The notes under the pieces were generated by a model, which saw only the letters and a list, made by a program, of their open reading frames with translations, was not told the origin of the DNA and did no database searches. Shown in pieces: positions 42,201-50,064 of a stretch of 64,000 nucleotides of DNA. The DNA lies in assembly GCA_002310235.1 (NCBI GenBank), contig DBYO01000036.1:83912-147911 (forward strand), written 5' to 3'. This DNA is from Bacteroidales bacterium UBA1184. GTDB taxonomy: Bacteria; Bacteroidota; Bacteroidia; Bacteroidales; ML635J-15. Every line of letters begins with the position of its first letter. Position 1 is the stretch's first letter. The translations under genes were made by a program, and so were the position numbers.

Positions 42201-43316
42201 ATGAGTACTCGCAAGGTTGGCTTTTTCCGTTTTCTGCTGCTTTGGCTGCCTTCGCTTATATACAAGTTTATAGGCGACATGAGAAATTTCATGTACGAAA
42301 ACGGAATCCTAAAGTCGAAGGAATACGACCTGCCTATAATCTCTGTCGGCAACATAAGTGTTGGCGGAACAGGCAAGACTCCGCATGTCGAGTATGTATT
42401 GCGTATGCTCAAGAGCGATTTCAAGACCGCCATGCTCAGCCGTGGATACAAGCGTAAGACTCGTGGCTTCCGTATTGTCGAGGCCGACGACGACTATACT
42501 CTCTGTGGCGACGAGCCATTGCAGGTAAAACGCAAGTTCGGCGACGACGTTGTGGTGGCCGTCTGCGAAAGCCGTACCGAAGGCGTCGAGAAACTCCGCG
42601 AACTATATCCCGACCTCAACGTCATCGTCCTCGATGATGCCTTCCAGCATCGCCGTATAAATCCTGGACTGCACATGTTGCTCATCAACTACGACTATCC
42701 TATTTCGAAGGATCATGTGCTTCCGCTCGGTCGTCTGCGCGAGTCGAAGTCGAACGTACACCGTGCACACCTGCTCGTGTATAGCAACTGTCCGCTCAAG
42801 CTTACTCCTATCGAGCGCCGTTTGCTTACCAAGGAAGTTGGCGTATTGCCATACCAGCACCTATCGTTTACATCGGTGCTGTACGAGGATCCGAAACCTG
42901 TGTTTAGCAATGCGAAAAAGCTGAATAATGAAAGGCTGAAGGATTGCAACGTGTTGGCTGTCACTGGTATCGCCCACCCCGAAAATTTTGTTGAGGTGCT
43001 CATGCAGAAGTCGAAGGGCGTAGTTCATATTCAATTCTCCGACCACCATGCTTTTTCGTCGTCCGACATTGCCAGAATCCAGAAGGCTTACGACGAAATG
43101 AGTGCTCCCAAGGTTTTGGTCGTTACCGAAAAGGACGCAGTGCGCCTCAGAACAAACAAGTTCCTTGGCGACAAGATAAAAACGAGCATGTACTACATCC
43201 CTATCAAGATTGAACTGCTCTGCGACGAGGAAGAAAAGAAGATGTTTAACAATCAAATAATCAGTTATGTCAGAAACAACAAACGCTACAATAAACTTTA
43301 TAACAACTCGCTTTAA
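42201..43316 (+). CDS. lpxK: Tetraacyldisaccharide 4'-kinase
   Basis: A 371-residue membrane-associated enzyme that phosphorylates the 4' position of the lipid A precursor. Walker A is VGNISVGGTGKTPHVEY with the loop at residues 50-61; the conserved LSRGYKRKTRGF (about 79-90), GDEP and VIVLDDAFQHRR (near 144-155) follow. One N-terminal membrane helix (LLLWLPSLIYKFI). Its 3' end overlaps the purine nucleoside phosphorylase gene by 50 nt. Confidence 0.95.
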   Translation: MSTRKVGFFRFLLLWLPSLIYKFIGDMRNFMYENGILKSKEYDLPIISVGNISVGGTGKTPHVEYVLRMLKSDFKTAMLSRGYKRKTRGFRIVEADDDYTLCGDEPLQVKRKFGDDVVVAVCESRTEGVEKLRELYPDLNVIVLDDAFQHRRINPGLHMLLINYDYPISKDHVLPLGRLRESKSNVHRAHLLVYSNCPLKLTPIERRLLTKEVGVLPYQHLSFTSVLYEDPKPVFSNAKKLNNERLKDCNVLAVTGIAHPENFVEVLMQKSKGVVHIQFSDHHAFSSSDIARIQKAYDEMSAPKVLVVTEKDAVRLRTNKFLGDKIKTSMYYIPIKIELLCDEEEKKMFNNQIISYVRNNKRYNKLYNNSL

Positions 43317-44076
43317 GGAAACACCCGAAGTTGGCATTATTCTCGGTACTGGACTTGGCGGGCTTGTCAGGGAGATTGATATTATCGAAGAAATTCCGTA
43401 CAGCGAAATTCCCGATTTTCCGGTATCTACCGTCGAAGGGCATAGCGGAAAATTGATTCTCGGCCGACTTGGCGGAAAAACAGTAGTTGCAATGCAGGGA
43501 CGTTTCCATTACTACGAAGGCTATTCGATGAAGCAGCTTGTTTTTGCAACAAGGACATTGATACGCCTTGGAATAAAATACCTTTTCGTATCGAATGCCA
43601 GCGGAGGTGTCAATCCAGATTTCGAAATTGGCGACCTTATGGTTATTACCGACCATATCTGCATTATGCCGAACCCGCTTATCGGCAAGCATAATCCCGA
43701 AGATGGCGACCGCTTCCCCGACATGAGCTGCGTTTACGACAAGTCGCTCATTGCCCTTGCCGACAAGGTTGCCGCCGAACTTGGCTACAAGTTGCAGAAA
43801 GGTGTTTACCTGGCAACTACGGGACCAACTTTCGAAACGCCTGCCGAATACAGGTATTTCCGCGTCATCGGTGCTGATACAGTTGGAATGTCGACAGTAC
43901 CCGAGGCTATTGTGGCTCGCCAGATGCGCATTCCGTGCTTTGCAATGTCGATAATTACCGACCTCGGAGTTCCGGGAAAGATCGTTGAGGTTTCGCACGA
44001 GGAAGTACAGAAGGTTGCTGCCGTTGCCGAATCGAAAATGACTGAGATTTTTACGAAGATGATAGAAAGGCTGTAG
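43267..44076 (+). CDS. Purine-nucleoside phosphorylase
   Basis: A 269-residue trimeric-type (PNP/MTAP family) phosphorylase that splits purine nucleosides with phosphate into base and ribose 1-phosphate. Motifs: GIILGTGLGGLV near 23, VEGHSGKLILGRLGGK near 57 (phosphate-binding His), FVSNASGGVNPDFEIGDLMV near 107, TGPTFETPAEYRYFRVIGAD near 180 and GMSTVPEAIVAR (about 204-215). Start ATG 43267 lies inside lpxK; a 50-nt overlap with a full-length match to the family is accepted. Likely co-transcribed with lpxK and rbfA. Confidence 0.94.
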   Translation: MSETTNATINFITTRFKETPEVGIILGTGLGGLVREIDIIEEIPYSEIPDFPVSTVEGHSGKLILGRLGGKTVVAMQGRFHYYEGYSMKQLVFATRTLIRLGIKYLFVSNASGGVNPDFEIGDLMVITDHICIMPNPLIGKHNPEDGDRFPDMSCVYDKSLIALADKVAAELGYKLQKGVYLATTGPTFETPAEYRYFRVIGADTVGMSTVPEAIVARQMRIPCFAMSIITDLGVPGKIVEVSHEEVQKVAAVAESKMTEIFTKMIERL

Positions 44077-44100
44077 TCTAAATTTATAGATAGGAGAAAG

Positions 44101-44439
44101 ATGGATTCGAAAAGACAAACTCAGGTAGCTGGCTTGGTGCAGAAGGAGTTGGCAAATGTTTTACAGTTTAAGTTCAACGGATTGGTACCAGGCAGGCTAC
44201 TTACAATAACTGGTGTGCGCATGTCGCCCGATCTTGGATTGGCAAAGGTTTACCTAAGCATATTCCCCTCAACCGACGGACAATCGATAATTAAGGAAAT
44301 AAACACTCACGTTTCGAGGATACGCTTCGAGTTGGGAAATGCAATACGCAACGATGTACGTCGTGTGCCAGAACTGATATTTTACCTCGACGACAGTTTC
44401 GACGAGGTGGAACGCATAGAAAAGGCGTTGAAGTCATAA
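44101..44439 (+). CDS. rbfA: Ribosome-binding factor A
   Basis: A 112-residue KH-fold protein that binds the 30S subunit and assists 16S rRNA 5'-end maturation. Family features: N-terminal SKRQTQVAGLVQKELANVLQ, LTITGVRMSPDLGLAKVYLS near 38-57 and RVPELIFYLDDSFDEVERIE near the end. Its stop codon is directly followed by the ATG of the LolC/E gene, so the two are translationally adjacent. Confidence 0.95.
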   Translation: MDSKRQTQVAGLVQKELANVLQFKFNGLVPGRLLTITGVRMSPDLGLAKVYLSIFPSTDGQSIIKEINTHVSRIRFELGNAIRNDVRRVPELIFYLDDSFDEVERIEKALKS

Positions 44440-45672
44440 ATGTCCTTTCCGTTCTACATAGCATCACGCTATCTGGTGTCGAAGAAGTCGCGCAATGCGA
44501 TTAATATAATCTCGATAATCTCGATAGCAGGAGTGGCGGTCGGTACCGCCGCACTGATTATTGTGCTGTCGGTTTTCAACGGTTTCGAGGATTTACTTAT
44601 GAAACTCAACAATTCGTTCGACCCCGACATAAAGGTGCTTCCTGCTTCTGGAAAAACGTTTGTCCCCGACTCTGATTTCGAATCGACATTGCAGACTTGC
44701 GATTTCGTTTCATCGGTATCATACACCCTCGAGGAAAACGCTCTGTTGCAGTACAACGGCAAGCAAGTTATTGCAATGGTAAAGGGTGTGGATGATAAAT
44801 TTTTCGAGACAACTGGGCTTGACTCTATGGTTATACGTGGCGAATCTCTGCTGTACAACGGAAAGGTTTCGTGCGCAATAATGGGTGCTGGTGTCGCTTA
44901 TTCGATGGGCGTGATATGCGACTATCTGGAGCCTTTGGCGATAAGTGTGCCAAGCCGAACTACCGAAATCAAGGGAAATTTCAGCGATGCAGCCTCCGAC
45001 ATACTCAAGAGTGTATCGTTATATGCATCTGGAATTTTTGCAATACAGCAAGAGTATGATGCTCACTATGTGATAATTCCTCTTGTTGAGGAACGCCGAT
45101 TGCTTGAATTCGACGATGAGGTTGGCGCAGCCGAAATAAAACTCAACCCAAAAACATCGAACGATGAGGCGGTGAAGCAACTTTCGGCAAAACTTGGCGA
45201 TAAGTTCAGAATTCTTGATCGCAACATGCAACACGAATATTCGTACAAGATAATGCAATCGGAAAAATGGGCTATTTTCATGATTCTGATATTCATATTG
45301 CTTATTGCTTCATTCAATATAATTGCTTCTATCACAATGCTTATCATCGACAAACGCAACGACATTTCAATTCTTCGCAGCATGGGGGCAGACGATTCTT
45401 CCATACGACGGATATTTTTCATCGAAGGTCTTGGAATAAGTCTTGTCGGTGCTGTGGTAGGATTGTTTATTGGCGGATTAATATGTTGGTTGCAAATGAC
45501 TTACGGATTTGTAAAACTTGGAGGAGGAAGTGGTTCGTTTATTATCGATGCCTATCCGGTGGCAATACATATTGTAGATGTGCTGTGGTCGTTTGTAGCG
45601 GTAATGCTCATAGGTCTTTTTGCTGCGTGGATGCCAGTGAGATTTGTAACAAGGAAATTAAAGGATAATTAA
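44440..45672 (+). CDS. LolC/LolE-type lipoprotein-releasing ABC transporter permease
   Basis: A 410-residue inner-membrane permease of the FtsX/MacB family. The N-terminal signature FYIASRYLVSKKSRNAINII and GVAVGTAALIIVLSVFNGFE (residues about 4-50) is characteristic of LolC/LolE. There is one N-terminal transmembrane helix, a large periplasmic domain (about 55-270) and three C-terminal helices. With LolD (not in this window) it would extract lipoproteins from the inner membrane. Zero spacing after rbfA. Confidence 0.9.
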   Translation: MSFPFYIASRYLVSKKSRNAINIISIISIAGVAVGTAALIIVLSVFNGFEDLLMKLNNSFDPDIKVLPASGKTFVPDSDFESTLQTCDFVSSVSYTLEENALLQYNGKQVIAMVKGVDDKFFETTGLDSMVIRGESLLYNGKVSCAIMGAGVAYSMGVICDYLEPLAISVPSRTTEIKGNFSDAASDILKSVSLYASGIFAIQQEYDAHYVIIPLVEERRLLEFDDEVGAAEIKLNPKTSNDEAVKQLSAKLGDKFRILDRNMQHEYSYKIMQSEKWAIFMILIFILLIASFNIIASITMLIIDKRNDISILRSMGADDSSIRRIFFIEGLGISLVGAVVGLFIGGLICWLQMTYGFVKLGGGSGSFIIDAYPVAIHIVDVLWSFVAVMLIGLFAAWMPVRFVTRKLKDN

Positions 45673-45691
45673 TTGTAAAAACTGACGATAA

Positions 45692-46429
45692 ATGGAAAAC
45701 TATAGGATTGCATTGCTTATTGATGCTGAAAACATTTCGAACAAGTATGCCGACGGAATACTTAACAGTCTGACTAAATACGGTCGTGTAATAGTAAAGA
45801 AAGCTTATGTTTCGGTTGACGAAAGAGGGTCTGTAACGCCAAATGCATGGATAAATACTTGCAAAAACAAGGGTATGCATCTTGTTACCCAGACTCGTAA
45901 TGCTTCGGGCAAGAATTGTGTTGATTCTAAACTCATAATCGATGCCATGGACATTCTGCATTTAAACAATGATGTGGATTGTTTTTGTTTGGTGTCGAGC
46001 GATAGCGACTTTACAACCTTGGCGTCGCGATTGCGCGAGACTGGCAAATATCTTATAGGAATGGGTGAGAAGAAGACTATTGTTACCCTGCGTAAGGCTT
46101 GTGACGAGTTCATCGAACTTGAAAGAGTAGAAACCGATGCTTCGCTCAACAAGTTCCGTCGTGCTGTTGCCGAGGGCGAGGACGTTCCACCTGTATCTAA
46201 GGAATTTATCGCCAGTGCAGTACGCAAGATGGTAGCCGACAATATGGCAAGCGACAAGCCTACAAATCTCGCCGAAATTGGTACTCGTCTGAAGAAGATG
46301 TATCCTGACTTCGATTCGCGAAACTATGGTTTTTCTCAGCTGGGAAAGTTCCTTGCTTCGCTCGATGGTCTAAGTGTTGAAAATGCCGAGGTGGAATTGG
46401 TTGCCAAGAAGAATAAGCAAAGGAAATAG
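45692..46429 (+). CDS. NYN-domain ribonuclease-like protein with OST-HTH/LOTUS domain
   Basis: A 245-residue cytoplasmic protein. Residues about 5-150 are a NYN/PIN-like nuclease domain (LabA/DUF88 type) with the acidic set LLIDAENIS, CVDSKLIIDAMD and LVSSDSDFTTLASRL. Residues about 165-235 form an OST-HTH (LOTUS) domain, ending YGFSQLGKFLASLDG. The combination suggests RNA cleavage with an RNA- or protein-binding module; the target is unknown. Follows the LolC/E gene after 19 nt. Confidence 0.9.
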   Translation: MENYRIALLIDAENISNKYADGILNSLTKYGRVIVKKAYVSVDERGSVTPNAWINTCKNKGMHLVTQTRNASGKNCVDSKLIIDAMDILHLNNDVDCFCLVSSDSDFTTLASRLRETGKYLIGMGEKKTIVTLRKACDEFIELERVETDASLNKFRRAVAEGEDVPPVSKEFIASAVRKMVADNMASDKPTNLAEIGTRLKKMYPDFDSRNYGFSQLGKFLASLDGLSVENAEVELVAKKNKQRK

Positions 46430-46440
46430 CCTTTGCTTTT
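46415..46440 (+). terminator. Hairpin overlapping the NYN gene stop codon
   Basis: Stem aagcaaagg / cctttgctt, loop aaatag containing the TAG stop, followed by a short T tract. Located between convergent genes. Confidence 0.55.
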
Positions 46441-46942
46441 ATTCGGTTTTATTTTTGTTTAATGAATCTCTACGGATTTGTTCTTCTAGTTTTCTCTTGC
46501 GACGTTTGGTAAGCCATCCTATAAGTAGGTTGAAAGCTTCGAGACCTATGAGAACCAAGGCTGTAGAGACTGTTGCCAGAATGTACATTCCTCCTCCGCA
46601 TGCAAGACCTATAGCTGCAGTAACCCATACTCCTGCTGCGGTGGTAAGTCCGCGTATTACATTTTCGCTCTTGTGGAAGATGATTGTTCCAGCGCCTATG
46701 AAACCAATGCCTGTAACAACTTGAGCGGCAATACGGGCGATATCCCAGCGTTGTTCTTCGCCTAGTTTTATTTCGTCAAAACCATAAGCCGACACTATCA
46801 TAAATAGCGCCGAACCCAATGCAACTAAAAAATGTGTGCGCAGACCAGCTTCTTTTGCACGGTATTCGCGCTCAAGACCGATTGCACCACCAAGCATGGC
46901 GGCAACAAAAATGCGCAATATGAATTCCCATGTCATATCCAT
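46439..46942 (-). CDS. MgtC/SapB family membrane protein
   Basis: A 167-residue inner-membrane protein with four hydrophobic segments and the MgtC signature: AAMLGGAIGLEREYRAKEAGLRT split over residues 13-35 and VVTGIGFIGAGTIIF near 76-90, followed by GLTTAAGVWVTAAIGL. MgtC proteins are linked to magnesium stress and modulation of ATP synthase, not proven for this clade. No C-terminal ACT-like domain. The -7 box is only 4 nt upstream of ATG 46942, so the in-frame ATG at 46936 may be the real start. Confidence 0.9.
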   Translation of the reverse strand: MDMTWEFILRIFVAAMLGGAIGLEREYRAKEAGLRTHFLVALGSALFMIVSAYGFDEIKLGEEQRWDIARIAAQVVTGIGFIGAGTIIFHKSENVIRGLTTAAGVWVTAAIGLACGGGMYILATVSTALVLIGLEAFNLLIGWLTKRRKRKLEEQIRRDSLNKNKTE

Positions 46943-46946
46943 GCTG

Positions 46947-46954
46947 CAAAAATA
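46947..46954 (-). promoter_or_regulatory. -7 box (TATTTTTG) for the MgtC-like gene
   Basis: Minus-strand TAnnTTTG match 4 nt before ATG 46942; implies a leaderless transcript or use of ATG 46936. Confidence 0.45.
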
Positions 46955-47004
46955 GGTTTTTTATCATTAAGTTGATTTGTTTTTTTGTTTCTAATCATCA
47001 AATC

Positions 47005-47038
47005 TTTGCATCTCCAAATTATAAAATCCTTATTTTTG
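47005..47038 (+). promoter_or_regulatory. Promoter for tRNA-Ala (TTTG-N22-TATTTTTG)
   Basis: TTTG at 47005-47008 and TATTTTTG at 47031-47038, 11 nt before the first tRNA base. Confidence 0.6.
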
Positions 47039-47049
47039 CATTTACAAAA

Positions 47050-47122
47050 GGGGAATTAGCTCATCTGGTAGAGCGTCAGGTTCGCAATCTGAAGGTGGTC
47101 GGTTCGAGTCCGATATTCTCCA
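47050..47122 (+). tRNA. tRNA-Ala (anticodon CGC)
   Basis: A 73-nt cloverleaf: acceptor ggggaat / attctcc with the G3-U70 pair that identifies alanine tRNA, D arm gctc ... gagc, anticodon stem tcagg / tctga (one G-U) with loop ttcgcaa giving anticodon CGC (reads GCG), T arm gtcgg ttcgagt ccgat, discriminator A. The CCA end is not encoded (genome continues ccca). Confidence 0.95.
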
Positions 47123-47125
47123 CCC

Positions 47126-47151
47126 AAAAGCCGATTTTGTCGGCTTTTTTT
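47126..47151 (+). terminator. Intrinsic terminator after tRNA-Ala
   Basis: A perfect 9-bp stem aaaagccga / tcggctttt, loop ttttg, then a T tract; the end of the T tract overlaps the stop of the convergent C10 protease gene. Confidence 0.85.
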
Positions 47152-49264
47152 ATCGTTCAATAATTACCTTTTTTGTGGTGCAGTTTCCGTTGATATCGAT
47201 GATTCGTGCAAAGTATGCGCCTTCGGCAAAATTTTCGGTGCCAACAGTGTATTTGTAACATGGAGCCAAGATTTTTTCGTAAACACATTTGCCGGTAATG
47301 TCGTATAATGAGATGTTTGTTATGTTTTCTCCTTCGATGTTAAGGTTTGAGCTTGCTGGATTAGGGTAAATGGAAATAGCAGTGTTACCATATTCGTCTA
47401 TTCCTGTTTCTACAACACTGTATGCAAGTCTGAACCCGCCAGCTCGTACGCTGTTGTTGCTTGTGAAATATATTGTAGCGTTATCGCCATCGAAATGTAT
47501 AGGTTCGGGGATGGTGTCGCCCGAGAATTTTGCATATGGTCTGCCGTTGCGGTATATTTTCACGAAATCCTTGTCGTATTCGGTGTCGAGTTCGAGGAAT
47601 TCGAATGTGAACGATGATGTATTTCCTGGTGCGATTCTCCAGCGGCATGAGGTTCCGTCGTAGTAGTCCCATCTGTTGCTACCGTCGCTTATGGTGTCGC
47701 GCATTTCGGTGACGGTTACTGTCGATATACAGTACGTAGGCCTTATTGGTTCGTACGACATGTTCCAGCCATATCCAGAAACTGTAGCGTCAGAAACAAA
47801 GCGGACAAGCATCTCGGTTGAATTTACGGTATAGGTTTCGTCGGGTATGTCGCTGCCGAAAATGCTTGCAACAATAGGAGCGTCCTCGGAGTCTCCCGCG
47901 TATATTATTATGTTGTCGCTATCGTCAATATCGAACTTGTTGAATTTCAATGTGTATCCTTCCACCGAATCCTGTGGCGAAATCAGCCACGAGCAGTCGC
48001 TGTCGGGAGCATATTCATTTAACGGTCCGCTACCGTCGTCGAGGGTACCTTCGTAGAAGATCATAGTTTTAAGTCCTTCGCAGCCTTGGTTTTCGTATTT
48101 TGGAGTTGCGTTTACAATCACTTCGTGTGCCAGTCGGAAGTTTGATCCGCTAGGTGACAGGTTGCTTATAATGAAAAAACCATCGTTCGAACCGCCCCAT
48201 CCCCAGTTGATGTGATAGTGGGTTGAGTCGCTGTATCCGTCGAACACAAAGGCGTGACCGCTGTTATATACATAGTCGCCCCATCCTGCGTAGTAGAGAG
48301 GTATTCGGCGGTTTAGGTGGTTAACGAGTATTCCATTCCAGATGCTGTCGGGAATTACGGTGTCGTTTTCTATATTGTCGGGGATTACTGTGGGCAGACT
48401 GTCCTTAAATATATAGCGTGCTTCATCGTTGTAACCAAAGTAATTGCGCATGGTGTATGCTCCCTTGTGGTTGTTCATGCCGCTACCGCGCGGACCATAG
48501 TTCATGTCAACCGAAACGCCTATGCTGTACAAAAGACGTGCAAGGTTGTCGTTGTAGTCGGTAGGCTTGGTGGGCATGTAGTCGTAGTCGTAGTGTTGTT
48601 GCGCAAAGTCCATTTCTAGGTGTCCGTAGGTTGGATGGTTGTAGCCATAGCTACCCGTTCCCTGTGAAGGATAACGGAAGTAGTTAAAAACCTGAGCTAT
48701 AGCGGTAGCTACGCAGCCTACAACCACATGACCGTCTTCACCATTGGCATCTTCGGGGCATTGGCTGTTGAAATATTTGCCTTGATTCCATTTAGTAGAA
48801 AGCAAAGGCTCAACGGTCGGCACGTCGCGCGGCTGGAATTCGCTTGCCGAGTAGTGTTCCCATTCTGTAGTTGTGTGTGCATTGGCTGGAGAACTGTTTT
48901 TTATTGCGTATGATATTTGTGAGGCATACGATTTCAATACGGCGTCCACGCTGGAATGGCGGTCGGTAGCGTTGCAGCTGCTTTCGTGCGAAAAAGCAAG
49001 CAGAGGCTCCACCGAACGGTCGGCCGATACTATTACAAAACCAGTTGGTGCAAGGTTATAGACGTGAAACACTTCGTTTCCCTCGAAAATCTCGGTGTAC
49101 GAATTTATAATTTTGTAGTCGGAGGGATTCTGCCCGAGCTGTTGGAAACGTTCGGTGATTATGTTGTTGGCAATGGTTCTGCCATCGGCTATGCTGACGG
49201 TTTGAGCGAAAGCAATGTTTGTGAGTATAATTGCTAATGCTGCGGTAAGGAAAATTCTTCTCAT
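47150..49264 (-). CDS. T9SS-secreted C10 (streptopain-like) cysteine protease with CUB-like domains
   Basis: 704 residues from ATG 49264 (signal peptide MRRIFLTAALAIILTNIAFA). The propeptide (about 22-150) resembles the Spi_C10 inhibitor/prodomain; the catalytic domain follows with Cys184 in VVGCVATAIAQVFNY and His337 in SGHAFVFDGY, plus HINWGWGGSNDGFF, as in SpeB/PrtT. Two CUB-like domains (about 410-525 and 530-620; NEYAPDSDCSWLISP, FNKFDIDDSDNIIIYAG, FLELDTEYDKDFVKIY) come before the T9SS type A sorting domain (SIYPNPASSNLNIEG ... EGAYFARIIDINGN). Expected to be a surface or secreted protease. A GTG frame extending to 49360 is rejected as it crosses the promoter. Confidence 0.92.
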   Translation of the reverse strand: MRRIFLTAALAIILTNIAFAQTVSIADGRTIANNIITERFQQLGQNPSDYKIINSYTEIFEGNEVFHVYNLAPTGFVIVSADRSVEPLLAFSHESSCNATDRHSSVDAVLKSYASQISYAIKNSSPANAHTTTEWEHYSASEFQPRDVPTVEPLLSTKWNQGKYFNSQCPEDANGEDGHVVVGCVATAIAQVFNYFRYPSQGTGSYGYNHPTYGHLEMDFAQQHYDYDYMPTKPTDYNDNLARLLYSIGVSVDMNYGPRGSGMNNHKGAYTMRNYFGYNDEARYIFKDSLPTVIPDNIENDTVIPDSIWNGILVNHLNRRIPLYYAGWGDYVYNSGHAFVFDGYSDSTHYHINWGWGGSNDGFFIISNLSPSGSNFRLAHEVIVNATPKYENQGCEGLKTMIFYEGTLDDGSGPLNEYAPDSDCSWLISPQDSVEGYTLKFNKFDIDDSDNIIIYAGDSEDAPIVASIFGSDIPDETYTVNSTEMLVRFVSDATVSGYGWNMSYEPIRPTYCISTVTVTEMRDTISDGSNRWDYYDGTSCRWRIAPGNTSSFTFEFLELDTEYDKDFVKIYRNGRPYAKFSGDTIPEPIHFDGDNATIYFTSNNSVRAGGFRLAYSVVETGIDEYGNTAISIYPNPASSNLNIEGENITNISLYDITGKCVYEKILAPCYKYTVGTENFAEGAYFARIIDINGNCTTKKVIIER

Positions 49265-49287
49265 TGTCGTGATGTTTGTGTGAAGTG

Positions 49288-49295
49288 CAAATGTA
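49288..49295 (-). promoter_or_regulatory. -7 box (TACATTTG) for the C10 protease gene
   Basis: Minus-strand TAnnTTTG match 23 nt before ATG 49264. Confidence 0.5.
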
Positions 49296-49372
49296 CGAAA
49301 AAAATGGAACTTTGAAAGACTATTGTGAGAAAACGTTAAACATTTAACTGCGTCTGCCACCGAAACTTTTAT

Positions 49373-49380
49373 TATCTTTG
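49373..49380 (+). promoter_or_regulatory. -7 box (TATCTTTG) for the envelope biogenesis cluster
   Basis: Perfect TAnnTTTG match 21 nt before the inferred TTG start at 49402; likely the head promoter of the CBS - BamA-like - nadK unit. Confidence 0.55.
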
Positions 49381-49401
49381 CCGCTTAAAATTTTATACAA
49401 A

Positions 49402-50064
49402 TTGACAGCAGAAGAAATTATAGACGCATCGGTTCCGAATGTTACAACAGCCTACGCGCTTTCGCGGGTGTTGTCGTTTATGGACACTTTCAAAATATCG
49501 CACATGCCTGTGGTTGAAAACGACATGTACGTAGGACTTATATCGGAGGATGAGATATACGACAGAGATTCGTTTGATGAGCCTGTTTCAGTAATTGGTG
49601 TTCTGCCCGCTCCGCATGTGCTTTCAACCCAGCATATATTCGATGCCCTAGCAGTGGCAGTGCGCTTCAATATTCCAATAATTCCTGTTGTGGGTGATGC
49701 GCATAAGTATTTGGGATCCATTTCGTTACAAACGCTTGTCGCTTCTTTGGCAAAGGTGTCGAACGTAGAGGCAAAAGGTGCGGTGCTTATTCTCGAAATG
49801 GGTGTGCACGACTATTCTTTGTCGGAAATCGCAAGAATAGTGGAATCGGAAAATGGAAGGATAATATCATCGTATGTCACCGAATACGAAGATTCCACCA
49901 AGATTGACGTTACAATCGTAATCAACCAGACCGAAATATCTCCAGTGGTAAAGTCGCTCGAGCGTTACGGATACAAGGTGAACGCCTTCTTCTCGGGAGT
50001 GAATATGATTGACGATTTTTATCGCGACAGATACGAACTGCTAATGAATTACATGAAGATATGA
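49402..50064 (+). CDS. CBS-domain protein with C-terminal ACT-like region
   Basis: 220 residues from an inferred TTG start at 49402 (MTAEEIIDASVPNV); the alternative TTG at 49378 is part of the -7 box and cannot be translated from it. Two CBS motifs occupy about 3-115 (SHMPVVENDMYVGLISEDEI; IPIIPVVGDAHKYLGSISLQ). They usually bind adenosyl ligands and regulate a partner. Residues about 125-215 look ACT-like (GAVLILEMGVHDYSLSEIAR). It overlaps the next gene by ATGA (4 nt), and the same CBS protein precedes nadK in many Bacteroidales. Ligand unknown. Confidence 0.85.
   Translation: MTAEEIIDASVPNVTTAYALSRVLSFMDTFKISHMPVVENDMYVGLISEDEIYDRDSFDEPVSVIGVLPAPHVLSTQHIFDALAVAVRFNIPIIPVVGDAHKYLGSISLQTLVASLAKVSNVEAKGAVLILEMGVHDYSLSEIARIVESENGRIISSYVTEYEDSTKIDVTIVINQTEISPVVKSLERYGYKVNAFFSGVNMIDDFYRDRYELLMNYMKI

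Noticed and set aside
46930..47163. A 77-codon frame across the tRNA
   Set aside because: It reads through the tRNA-Ala gene and its terminator, so it cannot be a real protein.
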